This document shows positions 34,070 through 42,545 of a DNA stretch of 64,000 bases, one piece after another. The position numbers were made by a program, and so were the translations under genes. Each line of letters opens with the position of its first letter. Position 1 is the stretch's first letter. The DNA is from Bacilli bacterium (GTDB lineage: Bacteria > Bacillota_I > Bacilli_A > RFN20 > UBA1709), in assembly GCA_017457045.1 (NCBI GenBank), contig JAFTIF010000003.1, forward strand, positions 124,001 to 188,000, read 5' to 3'. The notes beneath the pieces are model-generated. The model worked only from the letters and a program-made list of their open reading frames with translations. It did not search any database and was not told the origin of the DNA.

Positions 34070-36481
34070 ATGGAAGCAATGGACTTTAGAAAAGTTGAAA
34101 AGAAATGGCAAGATTATTGGTATTCTCATGATTGTTTTAAGGCAATAGATTTTGATCCTAGACCAAAATTCTATGGACTTATTGAATTCCCATATCCAAG
34201 TGGAGCAGGAATGCACGTAGGTCATATTAGAGCATATACATCATTAGATGTTGTTTCTAGAAAAAGAAGAATGGAAGGTTATAACGTATTATTCCCGATT
34301 GGATTTGATGCATTTGGTCTTCCAACAGAAAACTATGCAATTAAAAACAATATCCACCCAAGAATTGTTACAGATAAGAATATTGCAACATTCTTGAAAC
34401 AATTAAAGATGGCTGGATTCTCATTTGATTATGATAGAGTAATTGATACAACAGATGAAAACTATTATAAATGGACTCAATTAATCTTTAAAAAATTATT
34501 CGACAATGGTTTAGCATATAAATCAAAAACATATGTAAACTATTGCCCTGAATGTAAAGTAGTATTAGCTAATGAAGAATCACAAGGTGGAAAATGTGAC
34601 AGATGTGGTAGTGATGTTATTCAAAAAGAAAAAGATGTTTGGTTCTTAAAGATTACTGCATATTGTGAATCATTATTAAATGGAATCGAAGAAGTTAACT
34701 ATTTACCTAGAATTAAAACAGAACAAATTAACTGGATTGGTAAATCAGAAGGTGCAGAAGTTAACTTTGGCGTAACAAACTGTGATGAAAAATTAAGAAT
34801 CTTTACAACTAGACCTGATACATTATATGGTGCAACATTTATGGTTATAGCACCTGAACATCCATTAATTGAAAACAATAAAGATAAGATTGCTAACATG
34901 GATGAAATCAATGCATACATTGAACAAACTCATAAAAAATCTGAATTTGAACGTGTTCAAATGAATAAAGATAAAACAGGTATTTGCATTGATGGATTAA
35001 GAGGTATTAACCCAATCACTAATAAAGAAATTCCAATCTTCGTAGCAGATTATGTTATGATGGGTTATGGAACTGGTGCTATTATGGCTGTTCCTGCACA
35101 TGATACAAGAGACTATGAATTTGCTAAGAAATTTGGTTGTGATATCATTCCAGTTATTGAAGGTGGAGATATCGAAAAAGAAGCATATACAGATACTGAA
35201 GTTGGCACAATGATTAACTCAGGAATCTTAAATGGATTAAGTGTAGCAGAAGCTAAAAAGAAAATTATTGCTTATTTAGAAGAAGAAAAAATTGGTGAAA
35301 GAATGGTTAACTTTAAAATGAAGGACTGGGCTTTCAATAGACAAAGATATTGGGGAGAACCAATTCCTGTAATCACATGTCCTCATTGTGGACAAGTATG
35401 TGAAAAAGAAGAAAATCTACCTGTAAAATTGCCTGATTTAGAAAAATTCGAACCAGGAAAAGACGGTGAATCACCATTAGCAACATTAGATTCATTTATT
35501 AATACAACATGTCCTATCTGTGGTGCTCCTGCAAGAAGAGAAACAGATACAATGCCTCAATGGGCAGGATCAAGCTGGTATTTCTTAAGATATTGTGATC
35601 CACATAATGATAAAGAAATTGCTAACTATGAAAAGTTAAAATATTGGATGCCAGTTGACTGGTATAATGGTGGTATGGAACACGTTACTCGTCATATGAT
35701 TTATTCAAGATTCTGGAACCATTTCTTATATGATCAAGGAATCGTACCTGTTAAAGAACCATATGCAAAACGTACTGCTCAAGGATTAATTTTAGGTGAA
35801 GATGGAAGCAAGATGTCTAAATCATTAGGTAATACTGTTGACCCATTAGAAGTTATCAATGAGTATGGTGCAGATACATTAAGAACATTTATTATGTTTA
35901 TTGGTGATTATGAACAACCAACACCATGGAACTCAAATGGTACAAGCGGATGTAAACGTTTCTTAGATAGAGTTTATAAATTATTAGAAAAAGTTGTTCC
36001 TGGCGATGATTATAGTAAACCTTTAGTTTCTATTATGCATAGAAGCGTTAGAGATGTAAGTGCAGATATCGAAGCTGGAAAATATAACACTGCTATCTCA
36101 AAATTAATGATTTTAAGCAATGAAATGGGTAAACTTGAAAAGATTACTAAAAAAGATTTAGAAACTATGATTTGCTTATTAAATCCATTTGCTCCACATA
36201 TGTGTGAAGAAATGAACGAAATGTTAGGTAATCCTAATTCATTAGTAACAACACCATGGCCAACATATAAAGAAGAATTAACAGTTGATACAGAAATTCA
36301 AATTGCAGTTCAAGTAAATGGTAAACTAAGAGGAACATTTATGACTGCTAAAGATACAGCAAAAGAGGAAATGGAAGCAAAAGCATTAGCACTTCCTTCT
36401 GTTCAAAATCATACTGAAGGAAAAACAATTAAAAAGATTATTGTAGTTCCTAATAAAATTGTTAATATTGTCGCAATTTAA
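34070..36481 (+). CDS. leuS: Leucyl-tRNA synthetase
   Basis: This 803-residue class I synthetase has the HIGH-type motif MHVGH near residue 47, the KMSKS loop in GSKMSKS near 582, two zinc-type Cys clusters (CPECKVVLANEE...CDRCG and CPHCGQVC...CPICG), an editing domain (TTRPDTLYGATF) and a C-terminal anticodon domain ending IVVPNKIVNIV. It charges tRNA-Leu. Length is normal for bacterial LeuS. ATG 34070 has AAAGGAG 9 bp upstream. Expression is set by the T-box leader. Confidence 0.97.
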   Translation: MEAMDFRKVEKKWQDYWYSHDCFKAIDFDPRPKFYGLIEFPYPSGAGMHVGHIRAYTSLDVVSRKRRMEGYNVLFPIGFDAFGLPTENYAIKNNIHPRIVTDKNIATFLKQLKMAGFSFDYDRVIDTTDENYYKWTQLIFKKLFDNGLAYKSKTYVNYCPECKVVLANEESQGGKCDRCGSDVIQKEKDVWFLKITAYCESLLNGIEEVNYLPRIKTEQINWIGKSEGAEVNFGVTNCDEKLRIFTTRPDTLYGATFMVIAPEHPLIENNKDKIANMDEINAYIEQTHKKSEFERVQMNKDKTGICIDGLRGINPITNKEIPIFVADYVMMGYGTGAIMAVPAHDTRDYEFAKKFGCDIIPVIEGGDIEKEAYTDTEVGTMINSGILNGLSVAEAKKKIIAYLEEEKIGERMVNFKMKDWAFNRQRYWGEPIPVITCPHCGQVCEKEENLPVKLPDLEKFEPGKDGESPLATLDSFINTTCPICGAPARRETDTMPQWAGSSWYFLRYCDPHNDKEIANYEKLKYWMPVDWYNGGMEHVTRHMIYSRFWNHFLYDQGIVPVKEPYAKRTAQGLILGEDGSKMSKSLGNTVDPLEVINEYGADTLRTFIMFIGDYEQPTPWNSNGTSGCKRFLDRVYKLLEKVVPGDDYSKPLVSIMHRSVRDVSADIEAGKYNTAISKLMILSNEMGKLEKITKKDLETMICLLNPFAPHMCEEMNEMLGNPNSLVTTPWPTYKEELTVDTEIQIAVQVNGKLRGTFMTAKDTAKEEMEAKALALPSVQNHTEGKTIKKIIVVPNKIVNIVAI

Positions 36482-36487
36482 TAAAAT

Positions 36488-36515
36488 AATCGTCGAGAAA
36501 TCGGCGATTTTTTTT
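36488..36515 (+). terminator. Terminator of leuS
   Basis: AATCGTCGA (36488-36496) and TCGGCGATT (36501-36509) pair around a GAAA tetraloop with one G-U pair, followed by eight T. TTGACA at 36514-36519 directly after it may be part of the next promoter. Confidence 0.88.
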
Positions 36516-36563
36516 GACAATTTTTTATATAATTAAGATTTATAATCTTGCTTGGGTGAAATA

Positions 36564-36794
36564 ATGAAATTACAAGTAAGAGTAATAGATGAAGAACATG
36601 AAATAGATTTAGAAGACCAAGTAAATGAATTTTTAAAAGAAATCGAACCTCATGCTTTTATTGATATTAAGTATGATGTTCATGCATTTTTATCATCAAC
36701 TGGAGAACAGATTTATCTTTATAGTGCATTAATAATTTATCGAGATGATGAAGAAAATAAAAATGATTTTAGAAAGAAATTATTTAAAAAATAA
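36564..36794 (+). CDS. Cse60-like small protein
   Basis: This 76-residue acidic protein (QVRVIDEEHEIDLEDQVNEFL, then IDIKYDVHAF and QIYLYSALIIY) has the pattern I associate with the Cse60/DUF2758 family. In Bacillus the family's namesake is expressed during sporulation, but its function is unknown. The ATG at 36564 follows GGTGA, so the TTG at 36552 is not needed. Family membership is from memory of the consensus and should be seen as probable. Confidence 0.6.
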   Translation: MKLQVRVIDEEHEIDLEDQVNEFLKEIEPHAFIDIKYDVHAFLSSTGEQIYLYSALIIYRDDEENKNDFRKKLFKK

Positions 36795-36828
36795 TTTTAT
36801 GTGGTATAATAGCATTTAGGTGATAGAA

Positions 36829-37308
36829 ATGAAGAAAACTAATCTTATTGTATCGATAATCGTTTCGATTGTGTGCGTTATTTCAGGTGTATTTATTTTT
36901 ATGCCTAATAATAATGTGGCATTTGAAAGTTATTATAAAGAAATTAAAAAAGTTGAAGAATATCAAGATAGCTCTGCTTATTTAACTATTGAAGTCACTA
37001 GAGAAAATGAACATGTTGACTTTAAATTTTTTGAACCTAAAGAAGATTTATTTAAAGTTAAACTTGTAGTTATACCAGAAGATGCATCATTAAGATTTAG
37101 TAAAACTTTTTTATCAGTTGGTGTGTTAGAAGAATATTCAATTAATATAACTAAAAATGTTAAACCTACAGATGAAAATGGTATTTATAGAGCAGGTCTA
37201 GCAGCATCGATGAAAAACAAAGAAAATGAATATTTGATTTATTTAGAATTTGAATTAGCAAGTGGAACTGAAGTAAAAGAATACATAAAAGTTGAAGTGG
37301 AAGACTAA
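36829..37308 (+). CDS. Single-pass membrane or secreted protein, unknown
   Basis: The 159-residue product has an N-terminal hydrophobic segment (about 6-25) with basic residues before it, i.e. a signal anchor or signal peptide without lipobox. The outside part is a compact, strand-rich domain of about 130 residues that looks Ig-like (LTIEVTRENEHVDFKFF, YLIYLEFELASGTEVKEYIKVEV). No family recognised. TATAAT at 36805-36810 gives a very short leader with AGGTGAT before the ATG. Confidence 0.6.
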   Translation: MKKTNLIVSIIVSIVCVISGVFIFMPNNNVAFESYYKEIKKVEEYQDSSAYLTIEVTRENEHVDFKFFEPKEDLFKVKLVVIPEDASLRFSKTFLSVGVLEEYSINITKNVKPTDENGIYRAGLAASMKNKENEYLIYLEFELASGTEVKEYIKVEVED

Positions 37309-37324
37309 TAATTCCACTTTTTTT
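37295..37324 (+). terminator. Terminator before the coaX promoter
   Basis: AAGTGGAA (37295-37302) and TTCCACTT (37312-37319) form an 8-bp stem followed by a T run. The first arm lies in the last codons of the membrane protein gene. Confidence 0.85.
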
Positions 37325-37335
37325 ATTGTAAAAGT

Positions 37336-37384
37336 AGTCTTTATTCAAAGAATAATAGACTAAATTAAAATAAATTGCTATAAT
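37336..37384 (+). promoter_or_regulatory. coaX promoter with an inverted repeat over its -35 box
   Basis: TAGACT (37356-37361) and TATAAT (37379-37384) are 17 bp apart. The inverted repeat AGTCTTTATTC-aaa-GAATAAtAGACT (37336-37361, one bulge) ends exactly on the -35 box. It could be an operator for a repressor of pantothenate supply. Confidence 0.55.
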
Positions 37385-37433
37385 TAGTTTGTCCTGTACC
37401 AAATTATTGGATGGGAACGAGGAGGGAATTAGA

Positions 37434-38207
37434 ATGATTCTAACATTTGATTTAGGTAATTCTGATTTAGTAGTAGGCGCTTTTAAAGATAATGAATTAG
37501 TCGCGATTGTGCGACAAAACACTGACATCTATAGAAGCGTAGATGAATACTATTACACAATTGAGAAATTACTTGTATCTAAAAAAGTGGATTTAGGTGA
37601 AATTAGTGGCGCAATTATTTCATCTGTTGTTCCACAACTAACAAGGGTTATGCAGGCGGTAGCTAGACGTTTTCTTAAAGGAAATGAGGCACTAGTATTG
37701 GCACCGGGTGTAAAAACTGGGCTAAAAATAAGAACTGATAATCCAAGTGAGGTAGGCGCTGATTTAATTGCAGATTGCGTAGGCGCAATGGCAAAGTATT
37801 CTTTACCTTTGATTGTAGTAGATTTAGGTACTGCATCAAAAATTCTTGCCGTTGATAAGAATGGAGCATTCATTGGCTGTGCAATTATGCCAGGAGTAAA
37901 AATTGCTACTGAGGCATTAGTAAGAGCCGCAGCTCAACTTCCATTTGTCAATTATCAACTACCAAAAAAAGTTATTGGTACAAATACTATGGATTGTATG
38001 AACTCCGGGATTGTTAATGGTTTTGCATCTTTAGTAGATGGCATGATTACAAGATTTGAAAAAGAAATTGGACAAAAATGTAGTCATATTATTACAGGTG
38101 GATTTGCAACTACAATTGCACCAGCATGTAATGAAGAAGTCATCATTGATAGAGATGTATTACTATATGGACTTAATGAAATCTATAATAGGAATTTGAA
38201 AGGATAA
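37434..38207 (+). CDS. coaX: Type III pantothenate kinase
   Basis: The 257-residue protein has the CoaX motifs: phosphate loop TFDLGNSD (4-11), EVGADLIAD (106-114) and VVDLGTASK (128-136). It phosphorylates pantothenate, the first step of CoA synthesis, and unlike type I kinase it is not feedback inhibited by CoA. The ATG at 37434 has GGAGGG upstream; a longer start would lie in the leader. The next gene, 8 bp on, encodes an ECF substrate-binding component, so vitamin uptake and phosphorylation are expressed together. Confidence 0.92.
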   Translation: MILTFDLGNSDLVVGAFKDNELVAIVRQNTDIYRSVDEYYYTIEKLLVSKKVDLGEISGAIISSVVPQLTRVMQAVARRFLKGNEALVLAPGVKTGLKIRTDNPSEVGADLIADCVGAMAKYSLPLIVVDLGTASKILAVDKNGAFIGCAIMPGVKIATEALVRAAAQLPFVNYQLPKKVIGTNTMDCMNSGIVNGFASLVDGMITRFEKEIGQKCSHIITGGFATTIAPACNEEVIIDRDVLLYGLNEIYNRNLKG

Positions 38208-38215
38208 GAATATTA

Positions 38216-38815
38216 ATGAGAAATGAAAAAGTAAGAGATATGGCATATTATGCCATTTTTGTCGCGATTATTGTAATTATGAGTTTTACACCGCTAGGAT
38301 ATATTAGTTTTGGTGGTGTTTCAATTACACTAGTTCACATTCCAGTATTAATTGCTGCATTTACAATGGGAAGAAAAGGCGGTTTAGTTGCTGGTGTTAC
38401 AATGGGTATTATTAGTATGATAGTAGCTTGGACTATGCCAAAAAGTTTTGGGGATTTCCCATTTAGAAATCCTTTATGCTCTCTTTTACCTAGAGCAGTA
38501 TTTGGTTTTGTTTCTGGTTTAGTCGCTGAATTAGTTTTTAAAAAGTTTAAAAATAAAGCTGTATCAACTACTATAGTTGGTGGTTCAAGTATCGCTTTAA
38601 CAGCATTACATACAGTTATGGTTTTACCACTTATGTACGTTTGTGCAGGATGGGTTCCTGAATTATCAGATTGGGTAGCTGATAATAAAGTTATGTCTAT
38701 TATTGGTGCAGTATTTGTTTCTAATGGTATCATTGAAATGATTTTAGCTGGCATTATAACAGCACCAATCGTTTTAGTATTAAGACCAGTTTATATAAAA
38801 GGAAGAAAAAAATAA
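38216..38815 (+). CDS. ECF transporter S component, probably for pantothenate
   Basis: This 199-residue protein has five to six membrane segments and the ECF S-component look: MAYYAIFVAIIVIMSFTPLGYI, then VHIPVLIAAFTMGRKGGLVAGVTMGIISM and LLPRAVFGFVSGLVAELV. Such proteins bind a vitamin and use a shared energising module encoded elsewhere. Co-transcription with coaX, 8 bp upstream, makes pantothenate the most likely ligand (PanT-like). That ligand assignment is inference from context. Confidence 0.8.
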   Translation: MRNEKVRDMAYYAIFVAIIVIMSFTPLGYISFGGVSITLVHIPVLIAAFTMGRKGGLVAGVTMGIISMIVAWTMPKSFGDFPFRNPLCSLLPRAVFGFVSGLVAELVFKKFKNKAVSTTIVGGSSIALTALHTVMVLPLMYVCAGWVPELSDWVADNKVMSIIGAVFVSNGIIEMILAGIITAPIVLVLRPVYIKGRKK

Positions 38816-38836
38816 TTTGAAAGTGAGGTAAATCAT

Positions 38837-40210
38837 ATGCGTGATTTTTCAAAGGAAATAGAAGTAAGAAAGAGTAAGATTATAAGTGATCTTCAAGGAT
38901 GGATTAGATGTGGTTCTGTTTATGATGCGTCAACAGTAGCAGAAGGCAAACCATTCGGTGAAGGTGTTTATAATGCGTTACAATATATTGCAAATCTAGC
39001 AAAAGAAGATGGATTTGCTGTTGATACATGTGATGGATATTGTACAGAAATTTCATATGGTGAAGGTGAAGAAAGAATCGTTGTTTTAGGTCATGCTGAT
39101 GTAGTTCCAGTAGGTAAAGGCTGGGATTATGATCCGTTTGGTGCTGAAATTAAAGATGGAATTATGTACGGAAGAGGTACAAGTGATGATAAAGGTGCAA
39201 CACTTGCATCTTATTATGCATTAAAAATTATCAAAGATTTAAATATTCCTTTGAAAAGAAAGATTGTAATCGTCGCAGGTGGTAATGAGGAAAATGGTTC
39301 GAGATGTATGGATTATTATTTCAACAAACTAAAACGTCCTCAACCAACATATGGATTTACTCCTGATGCCAATTTCCCATTGATTTATGGTGAAAAAGGT
39401 GGATATAACTACATGTACTATGGTGAATATGTAGATGAAGATTTAGAAAGTATTGATGCAGGTGTAGTTGTAAATGCAGTTGCACAAGAAGCTAACTTTG
39501 TATTAAAGAAAACTTATCCTGGTTTAGAAGATAAGTTTAATACTTTCTTAGAAAAATTCGAGTTAAAAGGAGCTTTCAAAGTTGAAGATTCTAAAACATA
39601 TTTAACTTTTATCGGTGTGGCAGCTCACGCATCAACACCATGGCTTGGAAAAAATGCTTTAGCATATGGATTAAAGTTTTTAAGTGATCAAAACATTTCA
39701 TTATTGGCAAAGCATTTCAATGAAAAATTCGTTAATTATTATGGTGAAGGATTAGGTGTAGAACATGAATCTTCTCCTATGGGTAAATTAACAATGAACA
39801 TTGGTATTGGTAAATATGATGGAAAAGAATATCAATTAATTATTGATATTAGATACCCACATGATTTAAATGGTGAAGTAATTACTAAAAAGTTAGATGA
39901 ACACATCTTACATCATGGTAAGATGCTTAGAGATTCAGTTCCTTTATATGTAGATCCAACATCAGATTTTATTCAAACTTTATTAAAAGTATATCAAGAA
40001 TGCACAGGTGATTATGAATCTAAACCTATGACAATAGGTGGAGGAACATATGCAAGAAGTGCTAAGAATGTTGTAGCTTTTGGTATGGAATTTGATAATG
40101 GTTCAGGAAGTGGAAATATTCATAATGCTAATGAGGCTTTATGTTTAGAAGATTTATATAAAGGAATCGAAATTTATTGCAATACATTAATTGAGTTAGG
40201 AAACATGTAG
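38837..40210 (+). CDS. pepV: Dipeptidase PepV (M20 family)
   Basis: The 457-residue protein has the M20 metal-site sequence GHADVVPVGKGW, then YGRGTSDDKG and NEENGSRCMDYYF, and the C-terminal GGGTYARSAKN, in the pattern of PepV/Sapep dinuclear zinc dipeptidases. It splits dipeptides taken up by the cell. It is cytosolic and followed 1 bp later by trmB. A ytjP (pepV-like), trmB, ytoP, ytpR neighbourhood is also what I recall from Bacillus. Confidence 0.88.
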   Translation: MRDFSKEIEVRKSKIISDLQGWIRCGSVYDASTVAEGKPFGEGVYNALQYIANLAKEDGFAVDTCDGYCTEISYGEGEERIVVLGHADVVPVGKGWDYDPFGAEIKDGIMYGRGTSDDKGATLASYYALKIIKDLNIPLKRKIVIVAGGNEENGSRCMDYYFNKLKRPQPTYGFTPDANFPLIYGEKGGYNYMYYGEYVDEDLESIDAGVVVNAVAQEANFVLKKTYPGLEDKFNTFLEKFELKGAFKVEDSKTYLTFIGVAAHASTPWLGKNALAYGLKFLSDQNISLLAKHFNEKFVNYYGEGLGVEHESSPMGKLTMNIGIGKYDGKEYQLIIDIRYPHDLNGEVITKKLDEHILHHGKMLRDSVPLYVDPTSDFIQTLLKVYQECTGDYESKPMTIGGGTYARSAKNVVAFGMEFDNGSGSGNIHNANEALCLEDLYKGIEIYCNTLIELGNM

Positions 40211-40211
40211 T

Positions 40212-40835
40212 ATGAGACAAAGAAATAGAAAATGGGCACAGCCTTATTTAGATGCAAATCTAAAATATATGATTAGAGATTTTCCAGTTACAGAAAACTT
40301 ATTCTTAGATAAGAAACCAATTCATATCGAAATTGGAACTGGAAAAGGTGATTTTATTGTCGAAATGGCAAAGAAAAATCCAAATGTTAACTTTATTGGA
40401 ATTGAAATGCAAACAAGTGTTATTGCATTAGCAGTTCAGAAAGCAGAAAAAGAGGGTTTAGAAAACATCAAATTCTTAGTAATGGATGCTAGACTTTTAA
40501 CGGAAAAATTTACAGGTATTAGATTTGATAGAATTTATTTAAATTTCTCAGATCCATGGCCTAAAGCAAGACATGAAAAAAGAAGATTAACTTCACCAAA
40601 ATTCTTGTTAACATATAAAACATTCTTAACGGGTGATGGTGAAATTTGGTTTAAAACAGATAACAAAGGTTTGTATGAATATTCATACGTTACTTTCGGA
40701 GAAAATCGTTGGAGTATTATTGAAAATGATAAAGATTATCAATTAAGTGAAGAAGACGCAATGAGTGAATATGAAAAGAAATTCCGCGCATTGAGTCAAC
40801 CAATTTATAGAATTAAGGTTAAAAAAGGTGATTAA
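40212..40835 (+). CDS. trmB: tRNA (guanine-N7-)-methyltransferase
   Basis: The 207-residue protein has the SAM-binding EIGTGKGDF, the acidic FIGIEMQTS, and the TrmB signature NFSDPWPKARHEKRR. It methylates G46 in the variable loop of tRNAs. It sits between pepV and the M42 peptidase with an 1-bp gap on either side, so it is an operon member. Confidence 0.95.
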   Translation: MRQRNRKWAQPYLDANLKYMIRDFPVTENLFLDKKPIHIEIGTGKGDFIVEMAKKNPNVNFIGIEMQTSVIALAVQKAEKEGLENIKFLVMDARLLTEKFTGIRFDRIYLNFSDPWPKARHEKRRLTSPKFLLTYKTFLTGDGEIWFKTDNKGLYEYSYVTFGENRWSIIENDKDYQLSEEDAMSEYEKKFRALSQPIYRIKVKKGD

Positions 40836-40836
40836 T

Positions 40837-41928
40837 ATGAGATTAAGTGAAGAAAGAAGAAAGTTATTTAAAGAAATGTGTGAAACAGTTGCTGTTTCAG
40901 GTAAAGAAAGAATGATGGCAAGACTTTTAAAGAAATATTATGAGCCATTATGTGATGAAATTCTTTATGATAATTTAGGTTCAATTATTGCTCATAAAAA
41001 GAGTAAAAATCCAAATGCACCTAAAGTTTTAGTTTTAGCTCATATGGATGAAGTTGGATTTAGAATTGGAGATATCTTAGTTGATGGTACTTTAAGATTT
41101 GCTCCAACAAGAAGTAGTGTTTGGGATCAAACACTTATGGCTCAAAGAGTTTATATTCAAACTCAAGATTATAAATTAATTCCTGGAGTTATTGATACAA
41201 TTCCGCCTCATCAATTAACTCCGACTTTAAGAAACACACCAATGACATTTGATAGAATGTATATTGATGTTGGTGCTAAATCACGTGAAGAAGTTGAAGC
41301 AATGGGTATCAAAAGATTTGATGCTTGTGTTGTAAGAGGAGACTTTGAAGAATTAGGTGATGGATCAAGATTATTAGCTAAAGCATTTGATGATAGAATT
41401 GGATGTATTTTAGGTGTTGAAGTCTTGCAAGAATTAGTAAATGAAGAATTAGATATAGACTTATATGTTGGTGCTTCAGTGCAAGAAGAAGTAGGTACAC
41501 GTGGTGCGCAAACAGTAACTCAAATGATTCATCCAGATTTTGCAATTATTGTAGATTGTTCTCCAGCAAGTGATATGGGCGGAGCTAAAGATCAATATGG
41601 TCAATTAGGCGGAGGCTTATTATTAAGATATGTTGATGCTTCAATGTTAGCTTTCCCTCAACTTATTAAATATCAAGAAGAAATGGCTAAAAAATGTGAT
41701 GTAAAAGCTCAATATTATTTATCACATGGAGGCACAGATGCAGGTGTAGTTCATAAATGTTTTGATGGAGTATTAACTTTAACTCAATGTTTATGCGCTA
41801 GAAACATTCACACAAATGCATCAATTATTGATTTAGATGACTATGAAGGAAGCAAGAAAGTCTTACTAGCTATGTTAAAAGATTTAAATGCTGAAAGAAT
41901 TCAATTCTTTAAAGAAGAGGCAAGATAG
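40837..41928 (+). CDS. M42-family metallo-aminopeptidase (YtoP-like)
   Basis: The 363-residue protein carries the M42 metal and catalytic motifs: LAHMDEVGF, AFDDRIGC, QEEVGTRGA, the VDCSPASDM segment and SHGGTDAG with the last metal His. Such enzymes act as large tetrahedral aminopeptidases on peptides. The ATG at 40837 follows AAAGGTGAT with good spacing; a GTG at 40828 would sit on that site. It stops 2 bp before the next gene's start. Confidence 0.9.
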   Translation: MRLSEERRKLFKEMCETVAVSGKERMMARLLKKYYEPLCDEILYDNLGSIIAHKKSKNPNAPKVLVLAHMDEVGFRIGDILVDGTLRFAPTRSSVWDQTLMAQRVYIQTQDYKLIPGVIDTIPPHQLTPTLRNTPMTFDRMYIDVGAKSREEVEAMGIKRFDACVVRGDFEELGDGSRLLAKAFDDRIGCILGVEVLQELVNEELDIDLYVGASVQEEVGTRGAQTVTQMIHPDFAIIVDCSPASDMGGAKDQYGQLGGGLLLRYVDASMLAFPQLIKYQEEMAKKCDVKAQYYLSHGGTDAGVVHKCFDGVLTLTQCLCARNIHTNASIIDLDDYEGSKKVLLAMLKDLNAERIQFFKEEAR

Positions 41929-41930
41929 TT

Positions 41931-42536
41931 ATGGGATATTTCTTTTATAATCAAAAAGGCATTGGAGATGTCTTATTAATCAAGAATTGTTTTGACAAAG
42001 AAGTAACTTCTACAAAAGATTATGAGGGAGTTACTGTGTTATTTAATAATGAAGAAGTGATTGGCTATAATGTTTTCAATTTAGAAGGTTTAGATTTAGC
42101 TAAATATGAAGGAAGAATTATGCCAGTTCCTGCTTCTTTAGTAGATAAAGTTAATGGTTTATTAACAAAATATGGTTTACCTATGGTAAATGCTGAAATT
42201 TCCGGTGGATTTAAAGTAGGTAAAGTATTAGAATGTGTTGATCATCCTGATAGTGATCATTTACATGTATTAAAAGTTGATGTTGGCAGTGAAGTATTAC
42301 AAATCGTATGTGGCGCTGCTAATGTTAGTAAAGATAAATTAGTTGTTGTAGCTTTAAACAATACAATGATGATGGATGGTAGTGTAATCCGTCCTGGTAG
42401 TTTAAGAGGTATTGTTTCAAATGGAATGTGTTGTTCAAAACGTGAATTAGGTCTTACTAAAGACCAAGCTCGTGTTGGTATTATTTTATTAGATGAAAGT
42501 TATAAAGTAGGAGAAGACTTTGATTTTAAAGGATAG
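41931..42536 (+). CDS. ytpR: YtpR-type tRNA-binding domain protein
   Basis: The protein (201 residues) has an N-terminal DUF4479-like part (to about 90) and a C-terminal tRNA-binding OB fold: VLECVDHPDSDHLHVLKVDVG, IVCGAANV, and SNGMCCSKRELGL, as in the extra domain of phenylalanyl-tRNA synthetase beta. This matches YtpR. Its precise role is not known to me. It is co-transcribed with the M42 peptidase and the nicotinate phosphoribosyltransferase (9-bp gap). Confidence 0.88.
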   Translation: MGYFFYNQKGIGDVLLIKNCFDKEVTSTKDYEGVTVLFNNEEVIGYNVFNLEGLDLAKYEGRIMPVPASLVDKVNGLLTKYGLPMVNAEISGGFKVGKVLECVDHPDSDHLHVLKVDVGSEVLQIVCGAANVSKDKLVVVALNNTMMMDGSVIRPGSLRGIVSNGMCCSKRELGLTKDQARVGIILLDESYKVGEDFDFKG

Positions 42537-42545
42537 GTGTAGGTT

